Shown: positions 1-9,298, numbered from the stretch's first letter. The stretch: DNA of 64,000 nt from Streptomyces sp. R28 (GCF_041052385.1 NZ_CP163439.1:2345001-2409000), one strand, 5' to 3'. The notes: generated by a model not told the origin, from the sequence alone. Translations and numbers: made by a program.

Positions 1-3000
1 CCGCCGTCCCTGAAGGAGATCGGGAAGTTCCTTGCGGGCGACTACACCGGCTCGCTGTTCTCCCTCGCCGTGGTCTATCTGATCCCGGTGATCGTGGCCG
101 CTCAGGTCTCCGCCGAGGACAACGCGTACTTCTACATCACGGCCACCATCGGCGGCACGGTCAATCTGCTCGCCATCAACATGGGCGCCTCCCTCACCGT
201 CGAGGGCTCGCACGACCCGGGGCGGCTGGCGGCCAACACCCGTGCCGCGCTGCGGCGCATGGCGCGGATCATGGTGCCGGTCTGCGCGATCCTGTTCTTC
301 GGGGCGCCCTGGATCCTGGGCGTCTTCGGCCAGGGTTACGCGGACGCGGCGACCCCGCTGCTGCGCTGGTTCGCCGTCGGCGCGCTGCTGCGGGTCGTCA
401 TGGAGACGTACTTCGCGGTCCTGCGCGCACAGAGCCGCACCGCCGGACTGGCCTGGCTGCAGGGCCTGCTCTGCGCCCTGGTGCTCGGCCTGACACTGCT
501 GCTGCTCCCCCGCATGGGCCTGACCGGCGCCGGTGTCGCCGAGATCGTCTCCCTCGCGGTGATCGTCGCGATCGCCGCACCCAGGCTGTACCGGACCGCG
601 CGGGCGACGTCCGCCGAGGTCCCGGAGGACGCGGCCCCCGACGGTGACCTCGCCGACCTGGGGGCGCGCGAGGTGCCCGCCGGGGCGCGGGGGCGCATGC
701 CCGGCTGGGCGCTCGACACCGACACCCTCGCCCTCGGCATCCACGTCGACTTCGACCACCTGGAACGCCGGCCCGACGTCCGCCCCGGGCCGGGTACGCC
801 GCCCACGGGCACGCCGCCGGTCCAAGCCGAACACGGGCCGACGTGGGCCCGCACGCCCGAGGTCGGGCTGCCGGTCGAGGAGCACGCGCCTGGCTCGGAG
901 GCCTCGCTGGGGCCCGCCGAGGTGGACGCGCCGTTCGAGGCCGAGTTCAGTGCGGGCAGGGGCGAAGAGGCCGTACCGGAGGAGCCCGAGGAGGCTGCCG
1001 TACAGGAGGAGGCCGTCGTACGGGAGGAGGCCGTCGTACGGCAGGAGTCCGCCGTACGGGAAGAGCCACCCGTGCACGACGAGCCCGTACCACAGCCCGC
1101 CGCGCCCTCGCTCACCTGGCGTGAGCGCCTGTTGCCCACCCGCCGCGGGGTCGTCCTCGGCTGTCTGCTGGCCGCCGCGCTGCTGCTGTACTGGGTGCCC
1201 GCACTGCGGCTCGGCGAGGCCGACCTGGACGGGACGGGCGGGCTCGGGCTGATCTCCGTGCTGCCGCTGCCCACGCTGGTCGGCGCCGCGCTGCTGGCGG
1301 TGGTGTTCGCCTCGCTGCTCTGGCTGGGCCGCGAGCACAGGGCGTTGCTGCTGGTCACCCTGCTCGCGACGGTCGTGTCGCTGCACGCCCTGCCGGCCTT
1401 GATCGAGACCGAGCCGCGGTTCGCGACGGCCTGGCAGCACCTCGGCTTCCTCGACTACATCGACCGCACCGGCTCCGCCGTGCCCGACCTGGACGCGCGC
1501 TGGAGCTGGCCGGGCTTCTTCGCGGTGGCCGCGTTCGCCGCGAAGGCGTGCGGGGTCGGTGACCTCACCGAGGTCATCCGCTGGTGGCCGACGGCCATGC
1601 AACTCCTCTACCTGTTCCCGATGTTCCTGCTGGTGCGCTCGATGCGGGCGAGCTGGCGCGCCAAGTGGACCGGCATCTGGATCTTCGTGCTGAGCGGCTG
1701 GGTGGGCCAGGACTACTTCTCGCCGCAGGGCTTCACGTACCTGCTGTATCTCGTCTTCGCGGCGATCCTGCTGGTCTGGTTCCGGGCGCCGCACGTGATC
1801 TGGACGAAGCGACGGCCCGGCGAGGTCGAGGTCGAACCGACGGACCGGCGGCAGCGGGCCGTGCTGCTGATGGTCGTGACCGGCCTGTTCGCGGCGAGCG
1901 TCCCGGCCCACCAGCTCACGCCGTTCGTGATGCTGGGCGTCCTGACGGCGCTCGTGCTGATCGGCAAGTCCGAACTGCGCGGCCTGCCCATCCTGTTCGG
2001 CGTCATGGTGACGGTCTGGATCGGCTTCATGGCCGAGCCGTACTGGTCCGGGCACTTCGACGACCTCTTCGGCGGGGTCGGCGGCGTCGGCAGCAATGTG
2101 TCGTCCTCCGTCTCCGGCCGCATCGAGGGCGGCAGCTCCACCCACAAGCTGGTGCTGTACACGCGCGTGCTGCTGGCCGGCGGTGTGATGGCCTTCGCCT
2201 GCTGGGGCTGGTGGCGGCGGCGCTTCCACCACTACCGGGAGCGCTCTCTGCTCGTCCTGACCTTCGTGCCGTTCCTCGGCTTCGGCATGCAGTCGTACGG
2301 CGGCGAGATGGCGCTGCGCGTCTTCATGTTCGCCCTGCCCGGCGCGGCCCTGCTGGCCGGACTCGCCCTCTTCCCGCGCACCGGCGTCACCGCGAAGGAG
2401 CGCGACAAGGACCGGGTGAGCCTCGCCCCGCTGGCCGCGCTCATGGCGGGCCTGGTCCTCATGGGCGGCTTCCTGGTGGCCCGTTGGGGCAACGAGCCGT
2501 TCGAGCGGGTGCGGCCCGGCGAGGTCGCCGCCATGGAGTACGTGTACGCCCATGACGATCCGAGCCTGCGGCTGCTGTGGCTGAGCAGCGACCCCGTGAA
2601 CGACGTGACGCCGGCCATGCCGTGGGGCTCGCGGGACATGGAGAAGGTCGAGTATCTGCCGACCTTGGCGCCGGTCGACCCGGTGCTGGTCTCGGGGCTG
2701 GTGAAGTCGCTCAAGGACGCGGGCCCGAACTCGTATCTGATGATCAACCGCGGTCAGGTCACCTATCTCCGCCTGGACGTCGGCTATTCGGCGACCTGGG
2801 AGTCGCGGCTGATCCAGAACCTGGACAGGCGGCCGGAGCTGAAGAGGGTCTTCGTCAACGCCGACGTGACGATGTACGCGCTGAGGAAGCAGCCCGCGGG
2901 CGAGGTCCCGAAGGCCGATCCCGGTCCGATCGGGCCGCAGGTGACCTGGACGCCGTGGTCGGTGGTCGGGGGCCTGGCGGCGGTCGCGCTGATCGTGCTG

Positions 3001-3144
3001 CTGATGGCCCGCGAGGTCGTCCGGGTGGCGATGGCGCCGAGCGTGCGGCAGCTGCGGTGGCTGCAGAGCAGCTTCTGGTTCTCGCTGCCGCTGCTGGCGG
3101 TGCTACTGGCTTCGTTGGTGCAGCGGTTCTTGACGATCAAATAG
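1..3144 (+). CDS. Flippase-like / multi-spanning membrane fusion protein (5' end outside window)
   Basis: The frame is open from base 1, so the start lies upstream; 1047 residues are visible. The first ~195 residues are hydrophobic helices resembling the C-terminal part of a polysaccharide (MOP/Wzx-type) flippase. A charged, Pro/Glu/Val-rich cytoplasmic-type linker follows (about residues 200-370, with short tandem repeats). A second block of about 10-12 predicted membrane helices (about 375-800) comes next, then a soluble segment with alternating strands and one or two final helices ending near Lys-1047. Family knowledge suggests export or assembly of a surface glycan. The convergent glycosidase supports a polysaccharide context. 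The substrate cannot be inferred, and the second half has no family I can name. Confidence 0.7.
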   Translation, partial: PPSLKEIGKFLAGDYTGSLFSLAVVYLIPVIVAAQVSAEDNAYFYITATIGGTVNLLAINMGASLTVEGSHDPGRLAANTRAALRRMARIMVPVCAILFFGAPWILGVFGQGYADAATPLLRWFAVGALLRVVMETYFAVLRAQSRTAGLAWLQGLLCALVLGLTLLLLPRMGLTGAGVAEIVSLAVIVAIAAPRLYRTARATSAEVPEDAAPDGDLADLGAREVPAGARGRMPGWALDTDTLALGIHVDFDHLERRPDVRPGPGTPPTGTPPVQAEHGPTWARTPEVGLPVEEHAPGSEASLGPAEVDAPFEAEFSAGRGEEAVPEEPEEAAVQEEAVVREEAVVRQESAVREEPPVHDEPVPQPAAPSLTWRERLLPTRRGVVLGCLLAAALLLYWVPALRLGEADLDGTGGLGLISVLPLPTLVGAALLAVVFASLLWLGREHRALLLVTLLATVVSLHALPALIETEPRFATAWQHLGFLDYIDRTGSAVPDLDARWSWPGFFAVAAFAAKACGVGDLTEVIRWWPTAMQLLYLFPMFLLVRSMRASWRAKWTGIWIFVLSGWVGQDYFSPQGFTYLLYLVFAAILLVWFRAPHVIWTKRRPGEVEVEPTDRRQRAVLLMVVTGLFAASVPAHQLTPFVMLGVLTALVLIGKSELRGLPILFGVMVTVWIGFMAEPYWSGHFDDLFGGVGGVGSNVSSSVSGRIEGGSSTHKLVLYTRVLLAGGVMAFACWGWWRRRFHHYRERSLLVLTFVPFLGFGMQSYGGEMALRVFMFALPGAALLAGLALFPRTGVTAKERDKDRVSLAPLAALMAGLVLMGGFLVARWGNEPFERVRPGEVAAMEYVYAHDDPSLRLLWLSSDPVNDVTPAMPWGSRDMEKVEYLPTLAPVDPVLVSGLVKSLKDAGPNSYLMINRGQVTYLRLDVGYSATWESRLIQNLDRRPELKRVFVNADVTMYALRKQPAGEVPKADPGPIGPQVTWTPWSVVGGLAAVALIVLLMAREVVRVAMAPSVRQLRWLQSSFWFSLPLLAVLLASLVQRFLTIK
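964..1071 (+). repeat. In-frame degenerate tandem repeat in the linker (EEAVVR-like units)
   Basis: Short units rich in GAGGAGGCCGTCGTACGG (18 nt, coding EEAVVR) recur with variation across this stretch. They encode a run of alternating acidic and Val/Arg blocks between the two membrane halves of the protein. This looks like a slippage-expanded spacer and not a folded domain. Confidence 0.6.
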
Positions 3145-3170
3145 GCGATCGCGCAGACGATCACCCAGCG

Positions 3171-3201
3171 GTGAAGTGGCTCAGCGCTTGAGCCACTTCA
3201 C
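3171..3201. terminator. Bidirectional terminator overlapping a stop codon
   Basis: Two perfect 13-bp arms (GTGAAGTGGCTCA at 3171-3183 and its complement at 3189-3201) surround a 5-nt loop. The minus-strand glycosidase stop (3181-3183) is inside the left arm and its last codons form the right arm. The hairpin can therefore end both convergent transcripts. Confidence 0.75.
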
Positions 3202-4593
3202 CCCGTACGCCTGCAGCTCGACCTTCTTGCCGTCGATCTTCGCGCTGGTCTGCCGGTCGAGGGTGTTCACGACCAACACCACCTTGTCCGTGGCCAGGAC
3301 CCGGACCTCGGGCTTGTCCACGGACACCTTCCTGTACTCGGTCCCCGGCCGGAACTCCTTGGCGAACCGGGAGACCAGGTCGTACATCGGCAGCTTCTCG
3401 CCGCCACCCGCGGTGTCGGTCGGCGTCCACAGACAGCCGGCACACTCGGTGCCCTTCTCCTCCTGCGGGTTCCAGTAGAAGGCGGAGGAGGCGCCGCCCT
3501 TGGCCAACGCGATCATGCCGGCGGCCTGGACGGCGACGCGGTGGGCCTCGGACCAGCCCTTGCGGTCGTCGTTGCCGTCGGCGGGCTCGACGTAGTACTC
3601 GGCCCACCACAGCGGCAGGTCGCCGGTCTGCCGCCGCACCCACCGGCCCACGGCCGTGAACTTGTCGGTGGCCGTGAACTCGTCGGGCAGCAGCTCGTCG
3701 TCCCGGGTGTAGCTGGAGCCGTCCACGACGACGAAGTCGGCGCCCACCTTGTGCTCGTTCCAGTACGCGAAGGCGTCGACGGTGCGCTGGTCCAGGGCAC
3801 CCCAACTGCCCCTCAGTGCTGTCGACGCCTCCTCCGCGCGCGGGTCGACGCTGTCCATCACGAGGTACGGGCCGCCGACCATGATGTCGGGGTTGACCTT
3901 CTTCAACGCCTTGTAGACGAGGTTGTACAGCCGGGTGTAGCCCTCGTGGTCCCAGCGGGCCTCGGCGTCGTTCCAGAAGCCCTTGAACTCGTTCCAGACG
4001 ATGAAGTGCCGTACGTCCGGATAGCGCTTGGCGACGGTCACGGCCAGCGCGGCGAAGTCCTCGAAGTGCTCGGGCTCGGGCGCCGTCTCCAGGGCGGCCT
4101 GGCTCCAGTTCGTGTGGTCGACGCCGGCCTTGCCGCCCTTCATCCAGTCGGGGGCGCAGCACAGGGTGACGACCGGGGTGCTGCCGGAGGCGCGGACGAA
4201 GTCGATACGGCGGTCCATCGCCTCGAAGTCGTAACGCCCCTCGACCGGCTCGGGGTTGTCGGCGCCCCAGCCCATGATGTGCTGGATCTGCGGCAGTCCC
4301 CCGGCGTCAGCGAGCCGTCCCTCGACGCGCTTCACGGCTGCGGCGGCGCCCTCGTCGGCGCTGTGCCGGGTGTGGGTGAAGCCCCAGCCCACCTCCGGAT
4401 TCGTGGCGTCCGGCGTGGCGGTCGGGGTGCCGTGCACCTTGTCGCCGTCGCGGGAGGTGCCGTCGGTGTTCACGCCGTTCCCCGGAAGCGTGTTGAGGAG
4501 GGTCACGAGCAGCGCCAGAGCCGCGGCGCCCACCCCGAGCAGCGCGGTGAGCCGCCACCGCCGTGCCCCCGAATTCCACCCATGACGTCCCAT
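3181..4593 (-). CDS. Membrane-anchored GH39-like glycoside hydrolase
   Basis: 470 residues. An N-terminal Arg-rich stretch is followed by one hydrophobic helix (about residues 14-38) and a Thr/Gly-rich linker, consistent with a signal anchor and an extracytoplasmic catalytic domain. The (beta/alpha)8 landmarks of clan GH-A/GH39 are visible: 'VTLCCAPDW', the acid/base Glu in 'FIVWNEFKGFW', and the probable nucleophile Glu in 'WWAEYYVEP'. Family activities include beta-xylosidase and iduronidase, but the substrate here is unknown. It converges on the flippase-like gene, so trimming of the same surface glycan is a reasonable inference. ATG at 4593 is preferred over an in-frame TTG at 4602. Confidence 0.72.
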   Translation of the reverse strand: MGRHGWNSGARRWRLTALLGVGAAALALLVTLLNTLPGNGVNTDGTSRDGDKVHGTPTATPDATNPEVGWGFTHTRHSADEGAAAAVKRVEGRLADAGGLPQIQHIMGWGADNPEPVEGRYDFEAMDRRIDFVRASGSTPVVTLCCAPDWMKGGKAGVDHTNWSQAALETAPEPEHFEDFAALAVTVAKRYPDVRHFIVWNEFKGFWNDAEARWDHEGYTRLYNLVYKALKKVNPDIMVGGPYLVMDSVDPRAEEASTALRGSWGALDQRTVDAFAYWNEHKVGADFVVVDGSSYTRDDELLPDEFTATDKFTAVGRWVRRQTGDLPLWWAEYYVEPADGNDDRKGWSEAHRVAVQAAGMIALAKGGASSAFYWNPQEEKGTECAGCLWTPTDTAGGGEKLPMYDLVSRFAKEFRPGTEYRKVSVDKPEVRVLATDKVVLVVNTLDRQTSAKIDGKKVELQAYGVKWLKR

Positions 4594-4759
4594 CAAGGAC
4601 AACGGTAACGGCGCCGACAGCGGCTCGGGCAGGTTTCGCGACTACCCGGTCCCGTGACCGGAGCGAAGGGATGCGGCGGAAGCTTCGGGCGTGGCACGTT
4701 GGCGGGACGTCCCACGGAAACCGGGTGCACAGCCCCGCCGCGTGACGGATCATGGCCGC

Positions 4760-5854
4760 ATGTCTGCGAACCCACACGACGCTCTGCCGATCCGGCTCAA
4801 CGTCGACGACAGCGACTCGCCGTCCGACGTCGTCGACGCGCTGTTCCTCGGCCGCTTCGCGACGGGCGAGCAGCCGTACTCGCACGCGGCGAACATCGAC
4901 CGCGTACGGTCCGGGGCGACGCTGCTGCCGCCCGGCGCCCGGGTGCTGCGCGCCGCCCGCGACGACGACCGCAGCGCGACGCTGGCGGAGGGCGACGGCT
5001 GGACCCTGCTGGTCTCCCGCTGGAACCGGGGCGCCGACGTCACGGTGACCGCGACCAGCGAGGAGCTGGCCGCGCGGGTGCTGGGCGAGGCGACGGACGG
5101 CGCGGCGGACGAGCCCGAGCCTCAGCCGGAGAACGTGACCATGGGCTTTTGGTACGTCTCCCCCAGGCGCGGCCCGCACCGCACGACCCGGCAGATCTCG
5201 GCCGGCACCTGGGACGAGGTGCGGGCCAACTACACCTCGCCGGTCGCGGACGCGATGGACCGTCTGATGAAGACGACGCCCGAGGACATCGCGGGCCGTC
5301 TGCTCCTGCTGCACGGCCCGCCGGGCACGGGCAAGACGTCGGCGCTGCGGACGCTGGCCCGCTCCTGGCGGGACTGGTGCCAGGTGGACTGCGTGCTGGA
5401 CCCGGAGCGGCTGTTCAGTGACGTCGGGTATCTGATGGACATCGCGATCGGCGAGGACGACTCGACGGGCAAGGGCCGCTGGCGGCTGCTGCTCCTGGAG
5501 GACTGCGACGAGCTGATCCGCGGCGAGGCGAAGCACACCGCGGGCCAGGCGCTGTCGCGGTTGCTGAACCTGACGGACGGCCTGCTGGGCCAGGGCCGCA
5601 ACGTCCTGGTGGGCGTGACGACCAACGAGGACCTGGAGCGCCTGCACCCCGCCGTCGTCCGCCCCGGGCGCTGTCTGGCCCGCATCGAGGTGGGGGCGCT
5701 GACGCGCGGGGAGGCGGTGAACTGGCTGGGCACCGACGAGGGTGTCGGCCGGGAGGGGGCGACCCTGGCGGAGCTGTACGCGCTGAAGCGGGGCACGTCC
5801 CCGACGTCGCTGCCGGAGCCGCGGGACGGGGCGGACGCGGGGCTGTACCTGTAG
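4760..5854 (+). CDS. AAA-family ATPase (DUF5925-type N-terminus)
   Basis: 364 residues from ATG 4760. The N-terminal ~160 residues are an uncharacterised beta-rich region of the type annotated DUF5925 in streptomycetes. The ATPase core has Walker A 'GPPGTGKTS' (about 186-194), Walker B 'LLLLEDCDEL' (about 238-247) and an Arg-rich C-terminal segment 'VVRPGRCLARIE' like the Arg-finger region of AAA proteins. No protease, helicase or membrane segment is present. The gene stands alone and its client is unknown. An upstream in-frame ATG (4691) would add 23 Arg-rich residues and is less likely. Confidence 0.75.
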   Translation: MSANPHDALPIRLNVDDSDSPSDVVDALFLGRFATGEQPYSHAANIDRVRSGATLLPPGARVLRAARDDDRSATLAEGDGWTLLVSRWNRGADVTVTATSEELAARVLGEATDGAADEPEPQPENVTMGFWYVSPRRGPHRTTRQISAGTWDEVRANYTSPVADAMDRLMKTTPEDIAGRLLLLHGPPGTGKTSALRTLARSWRDWCQVDCVLDPERLFSDVGYLMDIAIGEDDSTGKGRWRLLLLEDCDELIRGEAKHTAGQALSRLLNLTDGLLGQGRNVLVGVTTNEDLERLHPAVVRPGRCLARIEVGALTRGEAVNWLGTDEGVGREGATLAELYALKRGTSPTSLPEPRDGADAGLYL

Positions 5855-5900
5855 CCCTTCCGGCGTTTTACCTGTAGCCGTCCAGTGCTTTCATGGGTGT

Positions 5901-6671
5901 ATGACCCTGTTCGTCGGGACGTCGGGATGGCAGTACAGAGACTGGCGGGGTGCCTTCTACCCCACCGACGTGCCCATGCGGCTGTGGCTGGAGGAGTACA
6001 CGGAGCGCTTCTCCACGGTGGAGATCAACAACGCGTTCTACCGGTTGCCGACGCGGGGGAACTTCGAGGCCTGGCGCGAGCGGGTGCCGCGGGACTTCGT
6101 GGTCGCGGTGAAAGCGAGCCGCTACCTCACCCACATCAAGCGCCTCAAGGATCCCGAGGAGCCGGTCCACCGTCTGGTGTCCCACGCGGCGGGCCTGGGC
6201 GACCGCCTGGGGCCGGTCCTCCTCCAACTCCCGCCGACCCTGCGCGCCGACCCCGGGCTCCTGGACGCCTGCCTGGCCTGCTTCCCGTCCGGAACGCGGA
6301 TCGCGGTCGAGCCCCGCCACGAGTCCTGGTGGGTGCCCAAGACCCGACAGGTTCTGGAGTCCCGGGGTGCCGCCCTGTGCTGGGCCGACGTCCGGGCCCG
6401 TCCGGTGGCTCCCCTGTGGCGCACCGCGGACTGGGGCTACGTCCGTTTCCACGAGGGTCGCGCCCACCCTTGGCCCCGCTACGGCCGACGCTCCCTGGAG
6501 ACGTGGGTCGACCGCATCGCGACCACCTGGTCCGACGCCGAGGACATGTACGCGTACTTCAACAACGACCCCGGCGGGGCGGCGGTGCGGGACGCGGTCG
6601 TCTTCGGGAGGGCGGCGACGCGGGCGGGCCTTACGGTGACCCGCACGCCCGAGTTCGCCGCACGCCGCTGA
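5901..6671 (+). CDS. DUF72 domain protein
   Basis: 256 residues, the usual length for DUF72 (YecE-like) TIM-barrel proteins. Family features seen are the opening 'FVGTSGWQYRDWRGAFYP', the 'STVEINNAFYRLP' segment, 'VAVKASRYLTHIKRL', 'LPPTLR' and the C-terminal 'YAYFNNDPGG'. The biochemical role of the family is not established. The stop abuts the 3' end of the convergent GntR gene with no spacer. Confidence 0.88.
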   Translation: MTLFVGTSGWQYRDWRGAFYPTDVPMRLWLEEYTERFSTVEINNAFYRLPTRGNFEAWRERVPRDFVVAVKASRYLTHIKRLKDPEEPVHRLVSHAAGLGDRLGPVLLQLPPTLRADPGLLDACLACFPSGTRIAVEPRHESWWVPKTRQVLESRGAALCWADVRARPVAPLWRTADWGYVRFHEGRAHPWPRYGRRSLETWVDRIATTWSDAEDMYAYFNNDPGGAAVRDAVVFGRAATRAGLTVTRTPEFAARR

Positions 6672-7040
6672 CTACTTCCCGTAAGCCGCCCGCAGGGCAT
6701 CCCGCACGGCCGCCAGCGCGTCGGCTTCCGCGAGCCCGAGCCTGCGAGCCCGCTCCACGTACGCCTGCGCGGCCGACGCCAGCTCACGCTCCGCGGCCGA
6801 GCCGGCGGCCGCCACGAACGTGCCGTTGCGCCCCCGCGTCTCGATCACCCCGTCGCTCTCCAGCGCACGGTACGCCTTGGCGACCGTGTTGGCCGCCAGC
6901 CCCAGCGACTCCGCCAGCCCTCGCACGGTCGGCAGCCGGTACCCGACCGGCAGCACCCCCGATCGCGCCTGCTCGGAGATCTGGGCCCGCACCTGCTCGT
7001 ACGGCGCGGCACTGTCGTCGATGTGGATCTTCAAGGTCAC
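6672..7040 (-). CDS. GntR-family transcriptional regulator (short, YtrA-like)
   Basis: 122 residues from GTG 7040. The winged helix-turn-helix is clear at about 10-75, with 'YEQVRAQISEQARSG', 'LPTVRGLAESLGLAANTVAKAYRALESDGVIETRGRNGTFV'-type sequence read in sections. Only ~45 residues follow, too few for a FadR or HutC ligand domain, which points to the short YtrA-like group where the C-terminus serves dimerisation. It is divergent from the double-GNAT gene with a 71-bp gap that must hold both promoters. Autoregulation is typical of the family, but I see no obvious operator. Confidence 0.85.
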   Translation of the reverse strand: MTLKIHIDDSAAPYEQVRAQISEQARSGVLPVGYRLPTVRGLAESLGLAANTVAKAYRALESDGVIETRGRNGTFVAAAGSAAERELASAAQAYVERARRLGLAEADALAAVRDALRAAYGK

Positions 7041-7111
7041 AAGGGCGATTGTCCCGTACCCGCCGGAAAATGAGAGGCACCCCGGCACATCCCCACGTAG
7101 CGTGCGCCTTC

Positions 7112-8041
7112 ATGACAGTGACCGTGCGCGATCTGCACCTCGAAGTGCCGGACGACGTAGAGCTCTTCGCCCACACCCGCCACCTCGCTCTCCCCTACGT
7201 CCTGTGGGTCCCGGAAGCGATCGTCCACCGCCAGACACACAGCCACCCCGACGCGCACTACCGCTCCCTCGTCGCGGAGGAGGACGGCGAGATGATCGGC
7301 ACGGCCCAGATCGGTCTCGCGTACGACAGCCCGGAGCCCGGCCAGGGCTACCTCAACATCTACGTGCGGCCGGACCGCACGCACCGCGGCGCCGGCGATC
7401 TCCTCGTCCGCGCCGCCGAGGAGCACCTGGCCGCACAGGGTGCGACGAGGCTGTTCTCCTGGGTCCTCGACGAGCCGGGCAACCGCGCGTTCGCCGAGCG
7501 GCACGGCTATCGCGCCAGCCGCTCCGCCCACTTCCTGCGCCTGGACCTCGCGAACGGCACGCTCCCGCCCCTGAAGGAGCTCCCGCCGGGCGTCGAGCTG
7601 CGCACGGCCGCCGACTTCGTGGACGACCCGCGCCCGATGTTCGAGCTGGACGCGGAGACGGCGTCGGACGAACCGAGCGACGTCGGCACCGAGTTCACCG
7701 ACTACGAGGCCTGGCTCGAGGAGACCTGGAAGCACCCGCTCCTCGACCTCGACCTGACGTCGGTCGCGGTCGTCGACGGCCGTCCCGCGGCCTTCAGCGC
7801 CGCGTACACGGATCGAAACACCCGCTACGCCACCTCGATGACCGGCACGGCCCGCGCCTTCCGCGGCCGTGGCCTGGCCAAACTCGCCAAGAACGCCTCC
7901 CTGCACCGCGCCCGCGCCGCCGGCTACAAAGAGGCGTTCACCGGCAACGACACCGACAACGAGCCCATGCTGGCGATCAACTTCTGGTTCGGGTACCAGA
8001 TCTGCGCGACGGAGGTGCGCTATGTCCGCGAACTCGGCTGA
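7112..8041 (+). CDS. Tandem-GNAT N-acetyltransferase
   Basis: 309 residues, about twice a single GNAT domain. The first domain (about 1-150) has the acetyl-CoA pyrophosphate loop region 'VRPDRTHRGAGDLLV' and 'NRAFAERHGY'. The second (about 160-309) has 'GTARAFRGRGLAKLAKNASL' and a closing 'FWFGYQIC'. Both halves resemble the double-GNAT fold of mycothiol synthase-like and antibiotic-acetylating enzymes; the substrate is unknown. The stop codon overlaps the start of the DUF402 gene by 20 bp, so the two are probably translated together. Confidence 0.82.
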   Translation: MTVTVRDLHLEVPDDVELFAHTRHLALPYVLWVPEAIVHRQTHSHPDAHYRSLVAEEDGEMIGTAQIGLAYDSPEPGQGYLNIYVRPDRTHRGAGDLLVRAAEEHLAAQGATRLFSWVLDEPGNRAFAERHGYRASRSAHFLRLDLANGTLPPLKELPPGVELRTAADFVDDPRPMFELDAETASDEPSDVGTEFTDYEAWLEETWKHPLLDLDLTSVAVVDGRPAAFSAAYTDRNTRYATSMTGTARAFRGRGLAKLAKNASLHRARAAGYKEAFTGNDTDNEPMLAINFWFGYQICATEVRYVRELG

Positions 8042-8522
8042 CCAGGCCCGTGTGCTGGACGTGGTCCTGGTCAAGGGCGGCCGTACGAAGATCCGTTACG
8101 AGGCGGAACCGCTCTCCGACGACGGCACCCGCATCACCGTCCGCGCCCCCTGGTCCGGCGCCGGGGTCCGCGACTTCGGCTTCGTGCGCTTCGAGCCGGG
8201 CGACGTCTTCACCGAGTACTACTGGCGCGACCGCTGGTACGCCGTGAAGGAGGTCCGCGACGCCACCGGCGCCCTCAAGGGCTGGTACTGCGACATCACC
8301 CGCCCGGCCACGCTGTCCGGTACCGAGCTGGTCGTCGAGGACCTCGACCTGGACCTGTGGTGCTCCGCCGACGGCTCGGACGTGCGCCGCCTGGATGAGG
8401 ACGAGTTCGCCGAGAGCGGCCTCGGGCAGACGGATCCGCAGGCCGCCGCGGCCGCCGTGTCCGCGCTGGACGCACTGGAGGCGCTGGCGCGCGGGGAGGG
8501 CCTCAAAGGGCTGCTCGAGTAG
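8022..8522 (+). CDS. DUF402 domain protein
   Basis: 166 residues. The DUF402 core is visible as 'VRFEPGDVFTEYYWRDRWYAVKEVRDATGALKGWYCDI' (read in parts) and 'DLDLDLWCSADG'. Characterised members are metal-dependent nucleoside di/triphosphate phosphatases that contact the substrate through conserved Tyr/Asp/Arg residues, but no activity can be assigned here. The start lies 20 bp inside the preceding GNAT gene and is preceded by GGAGG at a good distance, a clear case of translational coupling. Confidence 0.82.
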   Translation: MSANSADQARVLDVVLVKGGRTKIRYEAEPLSDDGTRITVRAPWSGAGVRDFGFVRFEPGDVFTEYYWRDRWYAVKEVRDATGALKGWYCDITRPATLSGTELVVEDLDLDLWCSADGSDVRRLDEDEFAESGLGQTDPQAAAAAVSALDALEALARGEGLKGLLE

Positions 8523-8533
8523 CTCCGCCCTGC

Positions 8534-9160
8534 TCAGGCCACCCCCGCCAGCACCACGTACCGCTCGTCGTCCACGTCCTTCCCCCACAGGCGCGTGTCA
8601 TCGGACAGTCGCTCCACGCGCACGTCCTGGACGAGCGGTGCGAGCAGAGCCGTGAGCCGGTCCGCCGGTATACCGACCGCCGACGCGGTCGTCCCCCACA
8701 CGCCCTCGACCAGCACGAACCTCCCTCCCGGGCGCAGCAGCCCACGCCAGTGCCGTAGGACACGGCCCGGGTCGGGCAGGGCCCACAGGACATGCCGTAC
8801 CAGCACCACGTCGAACCGCTCCTCCCCCACCGGTGGCCCCGCCGCGTCACCGACGAGGAAGGCCGCGTCACGCCCGGCGAGCTTGGCGCGGGCGAGGTCG
8901 ACCATCGCCGGGGACCGGTCCACCCCCGTGACCCGGTGTCCCTGTTCGGCCGCGAGGAGCGACAGGCTGCCTGTGCCGCAGCCGAGGTCGAGGACGTCGC
9001 AGGGGCGCTCGGGCAGCCAGGACCGCAGCCGGGCGGCCCAGGCCCGGCGCACCTCGGGGTCGCGCAGGCCGTGGTCCGGCTCGTCGTCGAAGGAGCCGGC
9101 CTCCGCGTCCCAGTCCACATCCATGCCCGCCCCTGTGACGGGGTGTTCACCGTTCGTCAT
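8534..9160 (-). CDS. Class I SAM-dependent methyltransferase
   Basis: 208 residues. Motif I 'VLDLGCGTGSLSLL' (about 56-69) binds S-adenosylmethionine; 'VTGVDRSPAMVDLARAKL' carries the acidic residue for the ribose hydroxyls, and 'FDVVLVRHVLWALPDP' is the post-II region. This is a Methyltransf_11/25-type fold with no accessory domain, so the acceptor is unknown. It converges with DUF402 (11-bp gap) and faces the 45-aa gene across the 19-bp direct repeats. Confidence 0.85.
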   Translation of the reverse strand: MTNGEHPVTGAGMDVDWDAEAGSFDDEPDHGLRDPEVRRAWAARLRSWLPERPCDVLDLGCGTGSLSLLAAEQGHRVTGVDRSPAMVDLARAKLAGRDAAFLVGDAAGPPVGEERFDVVLVRHVLWALPDPGRVLRHWRGLLRPGGRFVLVEGVWGTTASAVGIPADRLTALLAPLVQDVRVERLSDDTRLWGKDVDDERYVVLAGVA

Positions 9161-9169
9161 GGGCCAAGA

Positions 9170-9215
9170 GTGACACCCGCCACTGACAGTCGATTCGTGA
9201 CACCCGCCACTGACA
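9170..9215. promoter_or_regulatory. Two 19-bp direct repeats between divergent genes
   Basis: GTGACACCCGCCACTGACA occurs perfectly at 9170-9188 and 9197-9215, a 27-bp period. Each copy contains TGACA twice. They sit 10 bp upstream of the methyltransferase start and ~85 bp upstream of the 45-aa ORF, a position suited to an operator. The binding protein is unknown. Confidence 0.55.
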
Positions 9216-9298
9216 CGACCAGCAGCGATGAGGAACTCTCGCCAAAAGGGTCTACCTCCGTGACAAAGCGGAACTCGGTGGCCCTGAAGGAGGCAGCC

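Noticed and set aside
5885..7111. Long open frame through DUF72 and GntR continuing into GNAT
   Set aside because: Pro/Arg/Ala-rich shadow; the real GNAT starts at 7112.
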